Shown here: piece after piece, positions 8,246-16,571 of the stretch
How the letters are laid out: each line of letters begins with the position of its first letter
How positions within the stretch are numbered: position 1 is the stretch's first letter
Source of the DNA: Pelagibacterales bacterium SAG-MED22
GTDB taxonomy: Bacteria; Pseudomonadota; Alphaproteobacteria; Pelagibacterales; Pelagibacteraceae
Assembly (NCBI GenBank): GCA_014653985.1
Contig: JACWDT010000009.1
Location: 1 to 43,717 of the forward strand
Direction: 5' to 3'
Length of the DNA stretch: 43,717 nt
Notes under the pieces: generated by a model
Databases searched by the model: none
Told to the model about the DNA's origin: nothing
What the model saw: only the letters and a program-made list of their open reading frames with translations
Program-made: the position numbers and the translations under genes

Positions 8246-10904
8246 AAGAATACCTACAAAGTTACTTAGAGAAGATATCCGTTATCTTGGAAATATTCTT
8301 GGAGAAGTAATTAAAGAACAGGAAGGCATTAAGTTTTTTAATCTGGTTGAAAAGGTCAGAAAGCTATCAAAAGCAAATAAAATAAATCTTAAAAATAAGA
8401 ATTCATTCAAAAAACTAGTCAAAAAAGTAAGAAATAGTAATTCAATCGATACTCTCAGATTAACTAGAGCATTTACTCATTTAATTAATTTTATAAATCT
8501 AGCTGAGTCAATTGATACATCAAGAAATCTTGATGAATATGAAACTAAGCGTAAAAATCTAAAATATAATATTTTTATTGAAGAAATATTTGAAAAACTC
8601 TTTAAAAATAAAAAAATATCTAACAATAAAATTTATAACCTTGCTAAAAATCTAGATATTGGAATAGTTTTAACTGCCCATCCAACAGAGGTAAAAAGAA
8701 GAACTTTAATTCAGAAATATCATAAGATTATAGAAATTCTGGAGCAAAGAGATCTTTATAAATCTCATCCATCAAAGTTAACACAATTAAATAAACAACT
8801 TCATGACGAGTTTACAATTATTTGGAACACTGATGATCTTAAAAGAACCAAACCTTCTCCATTTGATGAGGCAAGATGGGGCTTGGCGATTATAGAAGAT
8901 AGTTTATGGGAAACAATTCCTAAAGTTTACAGAAGGTTAAATTCTATTTTTTTGAAAAACATGAATAGAGGATTACCAAAAAACTTTAATCCAATTCAGT
9001 TTGGCTCATGGATGGGTGGAGATAGAGATGGAAATCCTAATGTAACTGCAAAAGTTACTAAAGAAGTAATTTTATTATCAAGATGGGAAGCAGCAAAACT
9101 ATATGAAAAATCTTTGACTAAAATTATTAGATCCTACTCAATGAAAAAATGTTCAAAAAAAATAAGCTCTAAAGTTGGCAAAACTTTTGAACCATATCGA
9201 GTTTTTCTAAGACCTCTTAGAGATAAATTGAGACTAACTCATAGATCTATAGAACAATATTTTATTAATAAGACACCTTTAGATAAAAATATTTTATTAA
9301 GTTCAACTGAAGAAATTTTAAAACCTTTGAGGGTCGTAAGAGAATCTTTAGAACAAAACCAAAATGAAAACGTCGCAAGTGGGGAACTTCTCGATCTCAT
9401 GCGAAGAGCAAAATGTTTTGGAATAAATTTAGCTAGACTAGATATTAGGCAAGAATCTTCAAGACATAGGCAATTAATTGCTGAACTTATTAAAAAAAAA
9501 TTTAATAAAAATTATTATAATTTCACTGAGGAAGAAAAAATTAATTTTTTAAAATCTAAATTAACTTCAACTAAGAGCTATATTAATAAATTAAAATTTT
9601 CTAATAAAGAGAACAATGAAGTTTGGTCTACTTTTAAAATACTTGCAGATGAACCCTCAGAGTGCTTAGGTGCATATGTAATTTCAATGACTACGTCTGT
9701 GTCAGATATTTTGTCAGTTTCATTTCTACAAAAAGAGGCAAAAATAAATAATAAATTAAGAGTAGTTCCTTTATTTGAAACATTAGATGATTTGATTAAT
9801 GCAAAATCAATAATGGAGAGTTTATTTTCAAAAAAATGGTACAGAAAACTAATTAATAATAAACAAGAAGTAATGATAGGATATTCAGACTCTAGTAAGG
9901 ATGCAGGAAAAATATGTGCTAGCTGGCATCAATACAAAGCCCAAGAAGCAATAGTCAAATTAGGAAAAAAATTCGATGTAAATGTTACTTTTTTTCATGG
10001 AAGAGGGGGCTCTCCCGGTAGAGGTGGCGGACCAATTCAAGCTACTTTAAGATCGCAACCTCCAGGTTCAGTAAATGGAAAGATTAGGATTACCGATCAG
10101 GGTGAAGTTATTCAGCAAAAATATGGCTATGAACCAATAGCTGAATATAATCTATGTAGTTACATAGGTGCTGTAACTGAAGCAACATTAAATCCTCCAC
10201 CTACTCCTAAACAAAACTGGAGATCACTAATTGAAAAAATGTCCGATATTTCTAAGAGTTCATATAGAAAAAATATTAATCAAAGCTCAGAATTTATTAA
10301 ATATTTCAAAACTGTCACACCTAGTGCAGCTCTAGGAAAACTATCAATTGGGTCGAGACCATCTAAAAGAAAAAATGTTGATAATATTAAAAGTTTAAGA
10401 GCAATACCTTGGGTATTTGCTTGGACGCAGATTAGATTAATGTTACCTGCGTGGTTAGGTAGCGCTGAGGCTTTAAGATATGCTTATATAAAAAAGTTTA
10501 GAAGGACTTTAATAGATATGGAAAAAAATTGGCCCTTTTTCAATTCAATGTTAGATATACTTGATATGGTAATTACAAAAGCTGATCCTGATATTTCAAA
10601 AATTTATGAAAAATATTTAGCAGATGATGCACTAAAAAAGATTGGAAAAAAACTTAGATTTCAATTTGAAGTAATAAAAAAATTAAATAAAAAAATTACT
10701 ACAAAAGAAATTATTTTAACACGTAAACAATTCAGAACTTTAATAACTGTCAGAGCTATATACTCTGAAGTACTAAATATTATCCAACCAATAGTTATAT
10801 ATAAACTTAAAAAAAATAAAATAATGTCTGACAAAAAATATTTAAATGATGCTCTTTTAACATCAATAGCTGGAATATCAGCAGCCATGAAAAATACAGG
10901 TTAA
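8220..10904 (+). CDS. ppc: Phosphoenolpyruvate carboxylase
   Basis: 894-residue PEPC, which fixes bicarbonate onto PEP to make oxaloacetate and so refills the TCA cycle. Catalytic motifs are all present: the histidine of TAHPTEVKRRT (H154), GSWMGGDRDGNP, FHGRGGSPGRGGGP, TDQGEVIQQKYG and RAIPWVFAWTQ. The C terminus ends in NTG, as is usual. The ATG at 8220 lies inside the end of the lactonase gene (26-nt overlap), and no later in-frame ATG precedes the conserved region, so the overlap seems real. It ends directly against the next ATG at 10905. Confidence 0.96.
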   Translation: MKKRDLYYERIPTKLLREDIRYLGNILGEVIKEQEGIKFFNLVEKVRKLSKANKINLKNKNSFKKLVKKVRNSNSIDTLRLTRAFTHLINFINLAESIDTSRNLDEYETKRKNLKYNIFIEEIFEKLFKNKKISNNKIYNLAKNLDIGIVLTAHPTEVKRRTLIQKYHKIIEILEQRDLYKSHPSKLTQLNKQLHDEFTIIWNTDDLKRTKPSPFDEARWGLAIIEDSLWETIPKVYRRLNSIFLKNMNRGLPKNFNPIQFGSWMGGDRDGNPNVTAKVTKEVILLSRWEAAKLYEKSLTKIIRSYSMKKCSKKISSKVGKTFEPYRVFLRPLRDKLRLTHRSIEQYFINKTPLDKNILLSSTEEILKPLRVVRESLEQNQNENVASGELLDLMRRAKCFGINLARLDIRQESSRHRQLIAELIKKKFNKNYYNFTEEEKINFLKSKLTSTKSYINKLKFSNKENNEVWSTFKILADEPSECLGAYVISMTTSVSDILSVSFLQKEAKINNKLRVVPLFETLDDLINAKSIMESLFSKKWYRKLINNKQEVMIGYSDSSKDAGKICASWHQYKAQEAIVKLGKKFDVNVTFFHGRGGSPGRGGGPIQATLRSQPPGSVNGKIRITDQGEVIQQKYGYEPIAEYNLCSYIGAVTEATLNPPPTPKQNWRSLIEKMSDISKSSYRKNINQSSEFIKYFKTVTPSAALGKLSIGSRPSKRKNVDNIKSLRAIPWVFAWTQIRLMLPAWLGSAEALRYAYIKKFRRTLIDMEKNWPFFNSMLDILDMVITKADPDISKIYEKYLADDALKKIGKKLRFQFEVIKKLNKKITTKEIILTRKQFRTLITVRAIYSEVLNIIQPIVIYKLKKNKIMSDKKYLNDALLTSIAGISAAMKNTG

Positions 10905-11612
10905 ATGTTTGAGTACTTAATTGCTTTTGGTGCAGGTCTTATAAGTTTTTTATCTCCATGTGTTTTACCACTGATACCTGGATATGTTTCCTACATTTCA
11001 GGTCAATCGCTTCAAGAGGTAATTGAGTCTAAAAAAACTAATATTTTTTCTTTGGTTTTATTTTGTTTAGGCTTTTCAACTGTATTTGTTCTTTTAGGAG
11101 CGTCAGCATCTTTTCTAGGTCAAGCTCTCTTACAAAATTCAGAAATTTTAAGAATTTTTGCAGGATTAATAATTATTATATTTTCATTTCAATTACTTGG
11201 AATAATAAACATTCCATATCTTAATTTTGAAAAAAGATTTGATGCAAAAGAATCTAGAAACATTTTATTTCCATATGTAATTGGACTTGCATTTGGCTTT
11301 GGATGGACTCCTTGTATCGGACCAATTTTAGGTTCTATTTTGGCCCTAGCCTCAATTGAAGAAACACTTACTAGAGCAATAATTTTATTGATATTTTATT
11401 CCTTAGGTCTTGCTATACCTTTTGTTTTGTCAGGATATTTAATTCAAAGATTTTTATTATTTTCTAAAAATTTTAGAAAAAACATAAATTTAATCTCAAA
11501 AATAGGTGGAATAACTCTTTTAGTTACAGGTATTTTAATTTTAACTAATCAATTACAGGCAATTGGTTTTTATATAATTAAAGTTTTTCCTTTTATGCAA
11601 AATTTCGGCTAA
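10905..11612 (+). CDS. ccdA: Cytochrome c biogenesis protein CcdA (thiol-disulfide transmembrane reductase)
   Basis: Six-helix membrane protein of 235 residues that moves electrons from cytoplasmic thioredoxin to periplasmic thiols for cytochrome c maturation or repair. The two redox cysteines sit in the diagnostic segments SFLSPCVLPLIPGY (first helix) and GFGWTPCIGPILG (fourth helix). The ATG follows the PEPC stop with no gap. There is no partner thioredoxin next to it, but a membrane-targeted MsrB lies about 10 kb away (22035) and could be one client; that link is only an inference. Confidence 0.92.
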   Translation: MFEYLIAFGAGLISFLSPCVLPLIPGYVSYISGQSLQEVIESKKTNIFSLVLFCLGFSTVFVLLGASASFLGQALLQNSEILRIFAGLIIIIFSFQLLGIINIPYLNFEKRFDAKESRNILFPYVIGLAFGFGWTPCIGPILGSILALASIEETLTRAIILLIFYSLGLAIPFVLSGYLIQRFLLFSKNFRKNINLISKIGGITLLVTGILILTNQLQAIGFYIIKVFPFMQNFG

Positions 11613-11621
11613 AAAGAAGAG

Positions 11622-12209
11622 ATGAAAATCTATCAAATAGACTCAAGTGCCAGAAAAAAAGGTTCAACTTCAAGAGCTTTAGCTAAAAAATTATTAGATA
11701 AGATCAAAAAGCCTGGAGACGAAGTTTTGTATCGAGATTTAGATGAGGAAATGCTTTTCGTAAGTGGACTTACTGAGTCTGGGATGAAAATTGATGAAAA
11801 AGACCAAACAGAACATCATAAAAAAATGTTTGAGTTATCAGACCAACTAGTAAAAGAACTTAAAGAAAGTGATATAATAATTATTTCAGCTCCTATTTAT
11901 AATTATGGTCCACCAGCCACATTAAAAGCTTGGACAGATTTAGCTGCCAGAATTGGAGAAACTTTCAAATTTAAACCAAATGGAAGAAGAGAAGGACTAT
12001 TAAAAAATAAACAAGCTTATTTGGTTATTACCTCTGGGGGCACTAAACTAAATAGCTCTGAAGATTTTTTAACTCCTTGGCTAAAATTTATTTTAAATTT
12101 TTTTGGCATAGAAAAAGTAGATGTTATTAGTGCTGATCAAATGGCTTTAGATTATGATAAATCTATTAAAGATGCAGAAGCTCAAATCGAAAGTCTATTC
12201 AAAAAATAA
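11622..12209 (+). CDS. FMN-dependent NADH-azoreductase/flavodoxin-fold quinone reductase
   Basis: 195-residue flavodoxin-fold protein close to AzoR in length and order of motifs. They are an N-terminal phosphate-binding loop (SSARKKGSTSRALA), APIYNYGPPATLKAWTD (the AzoR P-x-YN-x-PxxLKAWID region) and the glycine loop TSGGT. Known relatives reduce quinones and azo dyes by two-electron transfer and protect against quinone stress. A GAAGAG SD precedes the ATG, 9 nt after ccdA, so the two are probably co-transcribed. Confidence 0.85.
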   Translation: MKIYQIDSSARKKGSTSRALAKKLLDKIKKPGDEVLYRDLDEEMLFVSGLTESGMKIDEKDQTEHHKKMFELSDQLVKELKESDIIIISAPIYNYGPPATLKAWTDLAARIGETFKFKPNGRREGLLKNKQAYLVITSGGTKLNSSEDFLTPWLKFILNFFGIEKVDVISADQMALDYDKSIKDAEAQIESLFKK

Positions 12210-12268
12210 TCGTAAAATTAATTAAATATTAACTTTAATCTGTACAAATTTAATAGTAAAAGTTTTTC

Positions 12269-13078
12269 GTGGATAAATTTAATTATAAAAATTACTCAAT
12301 ATTTTATAATTTCCTAAATAGATTAGCTAAAGATTTAACAAAGTTGTATCATCAAAAACTTTGTAAAAATTTCAAAGTATCTAATAAAATTAAAGGTAAA
12401 GGGTATGATCCAGTAACTACATCTGATAAAGCTTTTGAAAAATTTATTAGATTAAAAATAAACGAAAAATTTCCAAATCATCAAATTGTTGGAGAAGAAT
12501 TTGGTTTCAAAAAATCAAAAAGTGATTACACTTGGGTTATAGATCCAATTGATGGGACAAGATCTTTTGTTATTGGCAGTCCTACTTGGAGTAATTTAAT
12601 ATCCCTTAACTATAAACAATTACCTGTAATGGGATTAGTTAATTTTCCTGTATTAAATAAATTCTATTTGAATAGGACAGATAAAATTGCACATGTTTTT
12701 GAAAATGGAAAAAAAAGAAGATTAAAGGTAAATGGAAGTGCAAAAATAAAAGGTGTTAAGCTTACAGCTGCTTTTCATGGATATTTGTCATTTTCACAAC
12801 AAGCAAAAATTTCTCAAATATTAAAATTAAATCATTTTCCAACTTCTGACGCGTTAAGTTATATGCAAGTAGCTGATGGTACTTTAGATGTAGCAATCCA
12901 ATGTGGTAACCATATTTGGGATATTCATCCCTCTATACCTATTATAAAAGCTGCGGGTGGAGTGGTTACGAACTGGAGAAATGAAAATATTATTAAAAGA
13001 GACAATGCTTTGGTGTCAGCTAACAAATTAGTGCATAAAAAAATACTTAAATTATTAAGTCCACTTAAAAAAATTTAA
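12269..13078 (+). CDS. Inositol-monophosphatase-family phosphatase, HisN (histidinol-phosphatase)-like
   Basis: 269-residue magnesium/lithium-type phosphatase. Metal-site motifs are VGEEFG (E76/E77) and DPIDGTRSF (D92, D95), with the third aspartate in HIWDIHP and the family ending AAGGVVTNW. The DPIDGTRSF wording fits the HisN histidinol-phosphatase subgroup better than inositol monophosphatase, whose usual form is DPLDGT-N-F. The start is GTG at 12269; there is no good SD, and no ATG lies nearby that would keep the full N terminus. No other his gene adjoins it, so the role in histidine synthesis is likely but not shown. Confidence 0.8.
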   Translation: MDKFNYKNYSIFYNFLNRLAKDLTKLYHQKLCKNFKVSNKIKGKGYDPVTTSDKAFEKFIRLKINEKFPNHQIVGEEFGFKKSKSDYTWVIDPIDGTRSFVIGSPTWSNLISLNYKQLPVMGLVNFPVLNKFYLNRTDKIAHVFENGKKRRLKVNGSAKIKGVKLTAAFHGYLSFSQQAKISQILKLNHFPTSDALSYMQVADGTLDVAIQCGNHIWDIHPSIPIIKAAGGVVTNWRNENIIKRDNALVSANKLVHKKILKLLSPLKKI

Positions 13079-13081
13079 ATT

Positions 13082-13303
13082 TTACTTTGTAATTTTATCC
13101 ACAAATCTTCGGGCAATTGGCCCAACTATCAAAGCTGTTGATATAGCTATTGGCAGTCCTACTGCCCAAGCTTTTAAAAATCTATTTATAAACTCTTTAT
13201 CTATACCAGTATTAATATATGTAATAATAAGAGTCATAAATAAACTCATTCCAAAACCCATAATCAATATAAACAACAAATTAGAATATTTTTTGGGAAA
13301 CAT
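13082..13303 (-). CDS. DUF2798-type small membrane protein
   Basis: 73-residue protein with two hydrophobic helices (about residues 8-30 and 42-62) and the GLPIA...IVGPIARRFVDK pattern of DUF2798, a family without known function. It is the last gene of the minus-strand run and begins 2 nt after the SMR-like gene, without a visible SD, so it is probably translated by coupling. It converges with the HisN-like gene 3 nt away. Confidence 0.7.
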   Translation of the reverse strand: MFPKKYSNLLFILIMGFGMSLFMTLIITYINTGIDKEFINRFLKAWAVGLPIAISTALIVGPIARRFVDKITK

Positions 13304-13305
13304 TT

Positions 13306-13638
13306 TTAATTATTACCTAATAAATTCACCATTAGCACACCAATAATAATTAATACTAAACCTATTAATGAGTAAAAATTTGGAACTTGATTAAATCTAA
13401 TAACACCTACTACAACAGTTGCAATGATTGTTAGACCAGCAAATGAGGCGTAAGTAATTCCCATTGGTATATTTTTCATAACCAAAGAAAGTGCATACAT
13501 GCATAAGACTATAGTAATTGCAGTAATTACACTTGGAAAGAAAAGAGTAAAACCCTCAGCACTTTTTGCAAAACTATTAGAAGTAACACCTAGAAAAACT
13601 GCAATTCCTAGAAATAGGTAAGAAGTAGTGAGACTCAT
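13306..13638 (-). CDS. SMR-family-like four-helix membrane protein lacking the essential glutamate
   Basis: 110 residues, four transmembrane helices, clearly aligned with EmrE/SugE (SAEGFTLFFPS, IPMGITYA, MVNLLG). The proton/drug-binding glutamate of helix 1 (E14 of EmrE) is glycine here (G17 in VFLGV), and the aromatic W63 position is phenylalanine (ASFAG). A normal proton-coupled drug antiport mechanism is therefore unlikely. Some SMR-like paralogues lacking this residue may transport lipids or act as partners; this is inference. SD AAGG upstream. It is the penultimate gene of the small-protein run. Confidence 0.78.
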   Translation of the reverse strand: MSLTTSYLFLGIAVFLGVTSNSFAKSAEGFTLFFPSVITAITIVLCMYALSLVMKNIPMGITYASFAGLTIIATVVVGVIRFNQVPNFYSLIGLVLIIIGVLMVNLLGNN

Positions 13639-13676
13639 ATAATGACCTTAAATGAATTTTGATAGAATATATAGAA

Positions 13677-14268
13677 TTATTTAAGAGACCAATTAATGGC
13701 ATCTTCCATTCTGTCATCTCCCCAAAAGAGTTCATTTTTTACAATAAAAGATGGACTGCCAAATATTTTATTTTCGCGAGCTGAATTTGTGTTTTCATTA
13801 TATTTTGCCTCTATATTTTCTGACTTTGCTTTAGATATGATTTCATCTTTATTTAAATTTAATTCAGCAGAAACTTCAGAAATGCTAGGCTCAATTGCAG
13901 GTTCTTTGTTCTCCTGAAACCATTTTTTATAAGTCAGCACTACAAATTTTTCTCCCCAGCCTTCTTTAAATCCAAGAATTGCAATTTGGTTTGCTAAATC
14001 GAATTCTGATAGAGGATAGGGAACTGGTGTCTTAGCAAAAAAAACCATATCCCTCTGCACGTCTTTCAATATCTCTCCACATGTAATTTACTTTATTAAT
14101 TTTATCTTTTGGAAATGGAATATTATTCATTTCCTTCATAATTGCTCTAACTGAAAAGGGTTTCCAATTAAATTTTACTTGATGTTGTTTTGCAACATCA
14201 AGTATTCTAGTTACGGATAAATAGGTATAAGTGCTACCTATCGAAAAATAAAAATCAATACCACTCAC
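13677..14268 (-). pseudogene. DsbA-fold 2-hydroxychromene-2-carboxylate isomerase-like gene, interrupted by a frameshift
   Basis: Two frames together make one protein of about 196 residues. The first (14268-14032) begins MSGIDFYFSIGSTYTYLS, carrying the active-site serine region, and contains MWRDIERRAEGYGF. The second continues FAKTPVPYPLSEFDLANQ to the end at 13677. They join at a run of eight T on the coding strand (complement of 14037-14044); removing one T restores the whole reading frame. Members are glutathione-linked isomerases or kappa-class GST relatives. The start is GTG directly after the upstream stop. The break may be a sequencing error, a slippery-tract switch or a true lesion; the rest of the frame is intact, which favours error or slippage. 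Confidence 0.8.
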
Positions 14269-14589
14269 TTACTTTGGTATAGGTGTGGCACCAGTTTCTA
14301 AACTAACAATTTTTCCATCTTTATATTTGTAAACAGCCATTACAGCTTCAACATTACCATCATTAAATGTTACAAAAGCATGATGAACACCGACCTCATC
14401 ATTTTCGTAAACTATTCTTACTTTATCTTGATTAATGTCACCACTCATGGCCCATTTCATTACGTCAGCTTTAGTTAAAACATTTCCTGACTTATGCATT
14501 GTAAATTTAAAATCATCATGCAAAAGTTCGTTCATTGCAGCTTCATCTTTATTTTTCAAAGCAGCGCTATATTTTTCTAATATCGACAT
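14269..14589 (-). CDS. NTF2-like (SnoaL-type) small protein, copy 2
   Basis: 106 residues with the NTF2-like pattern: an N-terminal helix (MSILEKYSAALKNKDEAAMNELL), then HDDF, and strands ending in YKYKDGKIVSLETGA. It is a paralogue of the protein at 17220-17546: both start MSILEK and share HDD, Y-E-N-D-E-(V/I)-G, H(A/S)-(F/I)-VT and KDGKI-x-LETGAT. NTF2-like proteins bind or isomerise small hydrophobic ligands, but no catalytic Asp/His pair can be assigned here. A strong SD (AAGGAGCATAAAA) precedes it. Function unknown. Confidence 0.78.
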   Translation of the reverse strand: MSILEKYSAALKNKDEAAMNELLHDDFKFTMHKSGNVLTKADVMKWAMSGDINQDKVRIVYENDEVGVHHAFVTFNDGNVEAVMAVYKYKDGKIVSLETGATPIPK

Positions 14590-14591
14590 TT

Positions 14592-14882
14592 TTATGCTCC
14601 TTGTATTATTATTCCGTTAGAAATTGCGTTATCTAATCGGATTTGTTTAATTGGTTGATATTCTTCTGAATTGTACCACTCCAATGCTTTTTCGTAAGAG
14701 GGAAACTTTAATACAATAGTTCTGCTATATTGCCAATTTCCTTCTACAACTTGATTTGTTCCACCTCTAACAATGTACTCTCCACCAAACTTTTCAACAA
14801 TTGGCTTCACTTTAGTAATATACTCATTGTAGTCTTCTGGATTTGTTACATCAATGTTAAAAATAACAAAACCTGCTTGCAT
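14592..14882 (-). CDS. DUF1330-family protein
   Basis: 96-residue dimeric alpha/beta-barrel protein of the DUF1330 type. The pattern is (F/V)-NIDVTNPEDYNEY, VEKFGGEYIVRGG, GNW, R-IVLKFPSYEKALEWYNSEEYQPIKQIR and the closing G-IIQGA. The family has no established biochemical role. The SD (AGAGGTG) lies within the last codons of the upstream gene, 2 nt away, so translation is coupled. It is one of several proteins of similar size and likely fold in this run. Confidence 0.85.
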   Translation of the reverse strand: MQAGFVIFNIDVTNPEDYNEYITKVKPIVEKFGGEYIVRGGTNQVVEGNWQYSRTIVLKFPSYEKALEWYNSEEYQPIKQIRLDNAISNGIIIQGA

Positions 14883-14884
14883 AT

Positions 14885-15166
14885 CTATTCACCTCTGTGA
14901 ATAGTATTATGAACTGGAAAAATTTGAGGTTCTCCTGGATCAATACCCATTTCTTCTAATATAGGACCTAATTTTTTTCCATGATCTTCAAAAGACTCCA
15001 TTGTATCGTAAACCACTGAAACCTTCATTTGATCTCCTTCACCAAAGCATACTTCAAAGTCTAATCCTTTGTGAGGATGTATTCCTAGCTCATATTCTTT
15101 TTTTACAATTGCATCATATTGCTCTGCAGTCATAGACTTTGGAGCGTATCTAACCATTATACTCAT
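14885..15166 (-). CDS. Small probable dimeric alpha/beta-barrel protein
   Basis: 93 residues, soluble, starting MSIMVRYAPKSMTAEQYDAIV. The alternating strand/helix pattern, with DFEVCFGEGDQMKVSVVYDTMESFEDHGKKLGPILEEMGID, resembles ABM/YCII-type ferredoxin-like barrels in which a SFEDF/H helix packs on a sheet. The ending PQIFPVHNTIH contains a conserved-looking histidine. I recognise the pattern as a conserved hypothetical family but know no function. SD AAAAGGAAAAAT. It lies 3 nt upstream of the DUF1330 gene. Confidence 0.65.
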   Translation of the reverse strand: MSIMVRYAPKSMTAEQYDAIVKKEYELGIHPHKGLDFEVCFGEGDQMKVSVVYDTMESFEDHGKKLGPILEEMGIDPGEPQIFPVHNTIHRGE

Positions 15167-15187
15167 ATTTTTCCTTTTTAGTAAATA

Positions 15188-15478
15188 CTAAAGCTTTACT
15201 TCTGACATTTCCCACAGCTGAGCACTTTCTATACATTCTTCATAAATTGCTTTTGCAGTTGGATGATTTCCAGATACAAACTCTTTCATTCCAGGTTCAT
15301 TATGAACTGTAACTTTAAACAGCATACCTGTTTTATCTGGTTTCATTGCTCCGATGGTTTTTTCTGGATAGGCAACACTTTTTCTTACACCCATACCCTC
15401 ATCAGACTGCATCCATCCCATGAAAGTTTCCATTTTACCTTCTTTAAAATTTACTAACGCTAACATCTCTTTTTCCAT
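15188..15478 (-). CDS. Small hypothetical protein, possible ferredoxin-like fold
   Basis: 96 residues, soluble and acidic, with MLALVNFKEGKMETFMGWMQSDEGMGVRKS at the start and a later helix SGNHPTAKAIYEECIESAQLWEM. The strand-helix-strand rhythm (ALVNF / GMLFKVTVHN) is compatible with the same dimeric barrel fold as its neighbours, but I do not recognise the family. A very strong SD (AAAGGAGATAAAA) precedes the ATG, suggesting high translation. Located after two secreted proteins in the same run. Confidence 0.6.
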   Translation of the reverse strand: MEKEMLALVNFKEGKMETFMGWMQSDEGMGVRKSVAYPEKTIGAMKPDKTGMLFKVTVHNEPGMKEFVSGNHPTAKAIYEECIESAQLWEMSEVKL

Positions 15479-15497
15479 TTTTATCTCCTTTACTATA

Positions 15498-15875
15498 TTA
15501 TTCTAAAGTTCCTCTTAATTTTTCAATATCTTCTTTAGAACCTGGTATCAGTTTATATATAAATGAATTACATTCATCATTTCTTTCATTATTAAATGGT
15601 TTCCCAATTAATTTGTCTAATTCTTCAATTGTCCCTTTATTAATTTCTTCTTCTTTTACTTTTTCACTTACTAAGTAAGCTCTAACTATTTTGAAAGAAG
15701 CATTGGCATATTCAAGTTTTATTGCTTCAATTTTATCAGCATCAATAAATGTAATTGCCGTATAGTGGCCCAAGCATTTTATTGCCTCTTTTTTATCTGC
15801 TTCAGAAATGTGCCCACCTGCAAATGCAAAAGTTGAATTAATTAACAAAAAAAAAAATATGATGGCTTGTTTCAT
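15498..15875 (-). CDS. Secreted hypothetical protein, paralogue B of a tandem pair
   Basis: 125 residues with a Sec signal peptide (MKQAIIFFFLLINSTFAFA, cleavage before GGHIS). The mature part is helical, with ISEADKKEAIKCLGHY early and NDECNSFIYKLIPGSKEDIEKL near the end. Two cysteines (in KCLG and DECNS) sit at positions matching those of the gene just upstream (15877-16254), which has the same length and layout: S-D/E-x-DK-x-KA-x-x-C...EC-x-SF...E-x(V/L). It is probably periplasmic with one disulfide. No family recognised. Its ATG lies 1 nt after the stop of its paralogue. Confidence 0.65.
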   Translation of the reverse strand: MKQAIIFFFLLINSTFAFAGGHISEADKKEAIKCLGHYTAITFIDADKIEAIKLEYANASFKIVRAYLVSEKVKEEEINKGTIEELDKLIGKPFNNERNDECNSFIYKLIPGSKEDIEKLRGTLE

Positions 15876-15876
15876 A

Positions 15877-16254
15877 TTAATAAAGAGTTTGTACTACTTT
15901 TTTAACTCTTTCTTCTCCGTTTGGAACAGTAGAATTTACAAAACTATGACAAGCTTCAGTTTTAGCCTCGTCATATTTTGAACCGTAATATTTATCTACA
16001 GCTTTATTTACTCCATCGTCCCATTCTTTTGCAGCAATACCTGTTTCTAAAGCATATGCTTTAAGAACTTTTACTGAAGCCATCGATTTTTCCTTCATAC
16101 TGTACTCAAAAGTTTCACCAGAGGGTAAAAAATAGTTAGCCATATAAATTCCACTACATTCCCAAGCTTTAGATTTATCACTATCAGACATCCCTGCAAT
16201 TGCAGTTGATGAAAGTAAAGCACTAAATAATAATACCAATGTCGTTTTTTTCAT
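15877..16254 (-). CDS. Secreted hypothetical protein, paralogue A of a tandem pair
   Basis: 125 residues with signal peptide MKKTTLVLLFSALLSSTAIA and a mature start GMSDSDKSKAWECSGIY. Cysteines occur in WECSG and in EACHSFVN; the C terminus (NGEERVKKVVQTLY) parallels that of the next gene. It therefore appears to be a tandem duplicate, and both would be helical periplasmic proteins. The SD is GAGGT close to the ATG. Function unknown; their placement among small cytosolic barrel proteins suggests that the operon acts on both sides of the membrane. Confidence 0.65.
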   Translation of the reverse strand: MKKTTLVLLFSALLSSTAIAGMSDSDKSKAWECSGIYMANYFLPSGETFEYSMKEKSMASVKVLKAYALETGIAAKEWDDGVNKAVDKYYGSKYDEAKTEACHSFVNSTVPNGEERVKKVVQTLY

Positions 16255-16262
16255 TTTACCTC

Positions 16263-16550
16263 TTATTTGTTGAAATCAAAAACTTCTTCTTTAACCTCTG
16301 TAAATTGGTGAGGTTCAAAAAAATCATTCATCTGAGAAAGTTGTTCATTAATAGCATCAGTACTTTCTGCCATCCAATGACAAAACATTGTCATAGTATC
16401 ACCCGGGGTGAAATATGTCATTTGGCATTTTGCTTTATCACTAGTGGAAGATTTAATCATATCTTCTCTGGACATGCCTCCTGTAACCTCGTTAAATTTG
16501 TCTTTCATTTCTTTCGATTTGAAAGTGTGAGTTACCATATAGTATTTCAT
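16263..16550 (-). CDS. Small hypothetical protein, probable dimeric alpha/beta barrel
   Basis: 95 residues beginning MKYYMVTHTFKSKEMKDKFNEV, a strand followed by a helix, then CQMTYFTPGDTMTMFCHWMAES and DAINEQLSQMNDFFEPHQFTEVKE. The C-H-W/E and EVKEEV pattern is reminiscent of stress-responsive or nickel-responsive small ferredoxin-like proteins, but I cannot place it in a named family. Strong SD (AAAAGGAGAAAAA). It lies 8 nt before the first secreted gene. Confidence 0.6.
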   Translation of the reverse strand: MKYYMVTHTFKSKEMKDKFNEVTGGMSREDMIKSSTSDKAKCQMTYFTPGDTMTMFCHWMAESTDAINEQLSQMNDFFEPHQFTEVKEEVFDFNK

Positions 16551-16571
16551 TTTTTCTCCTTTTTTTGTTGT

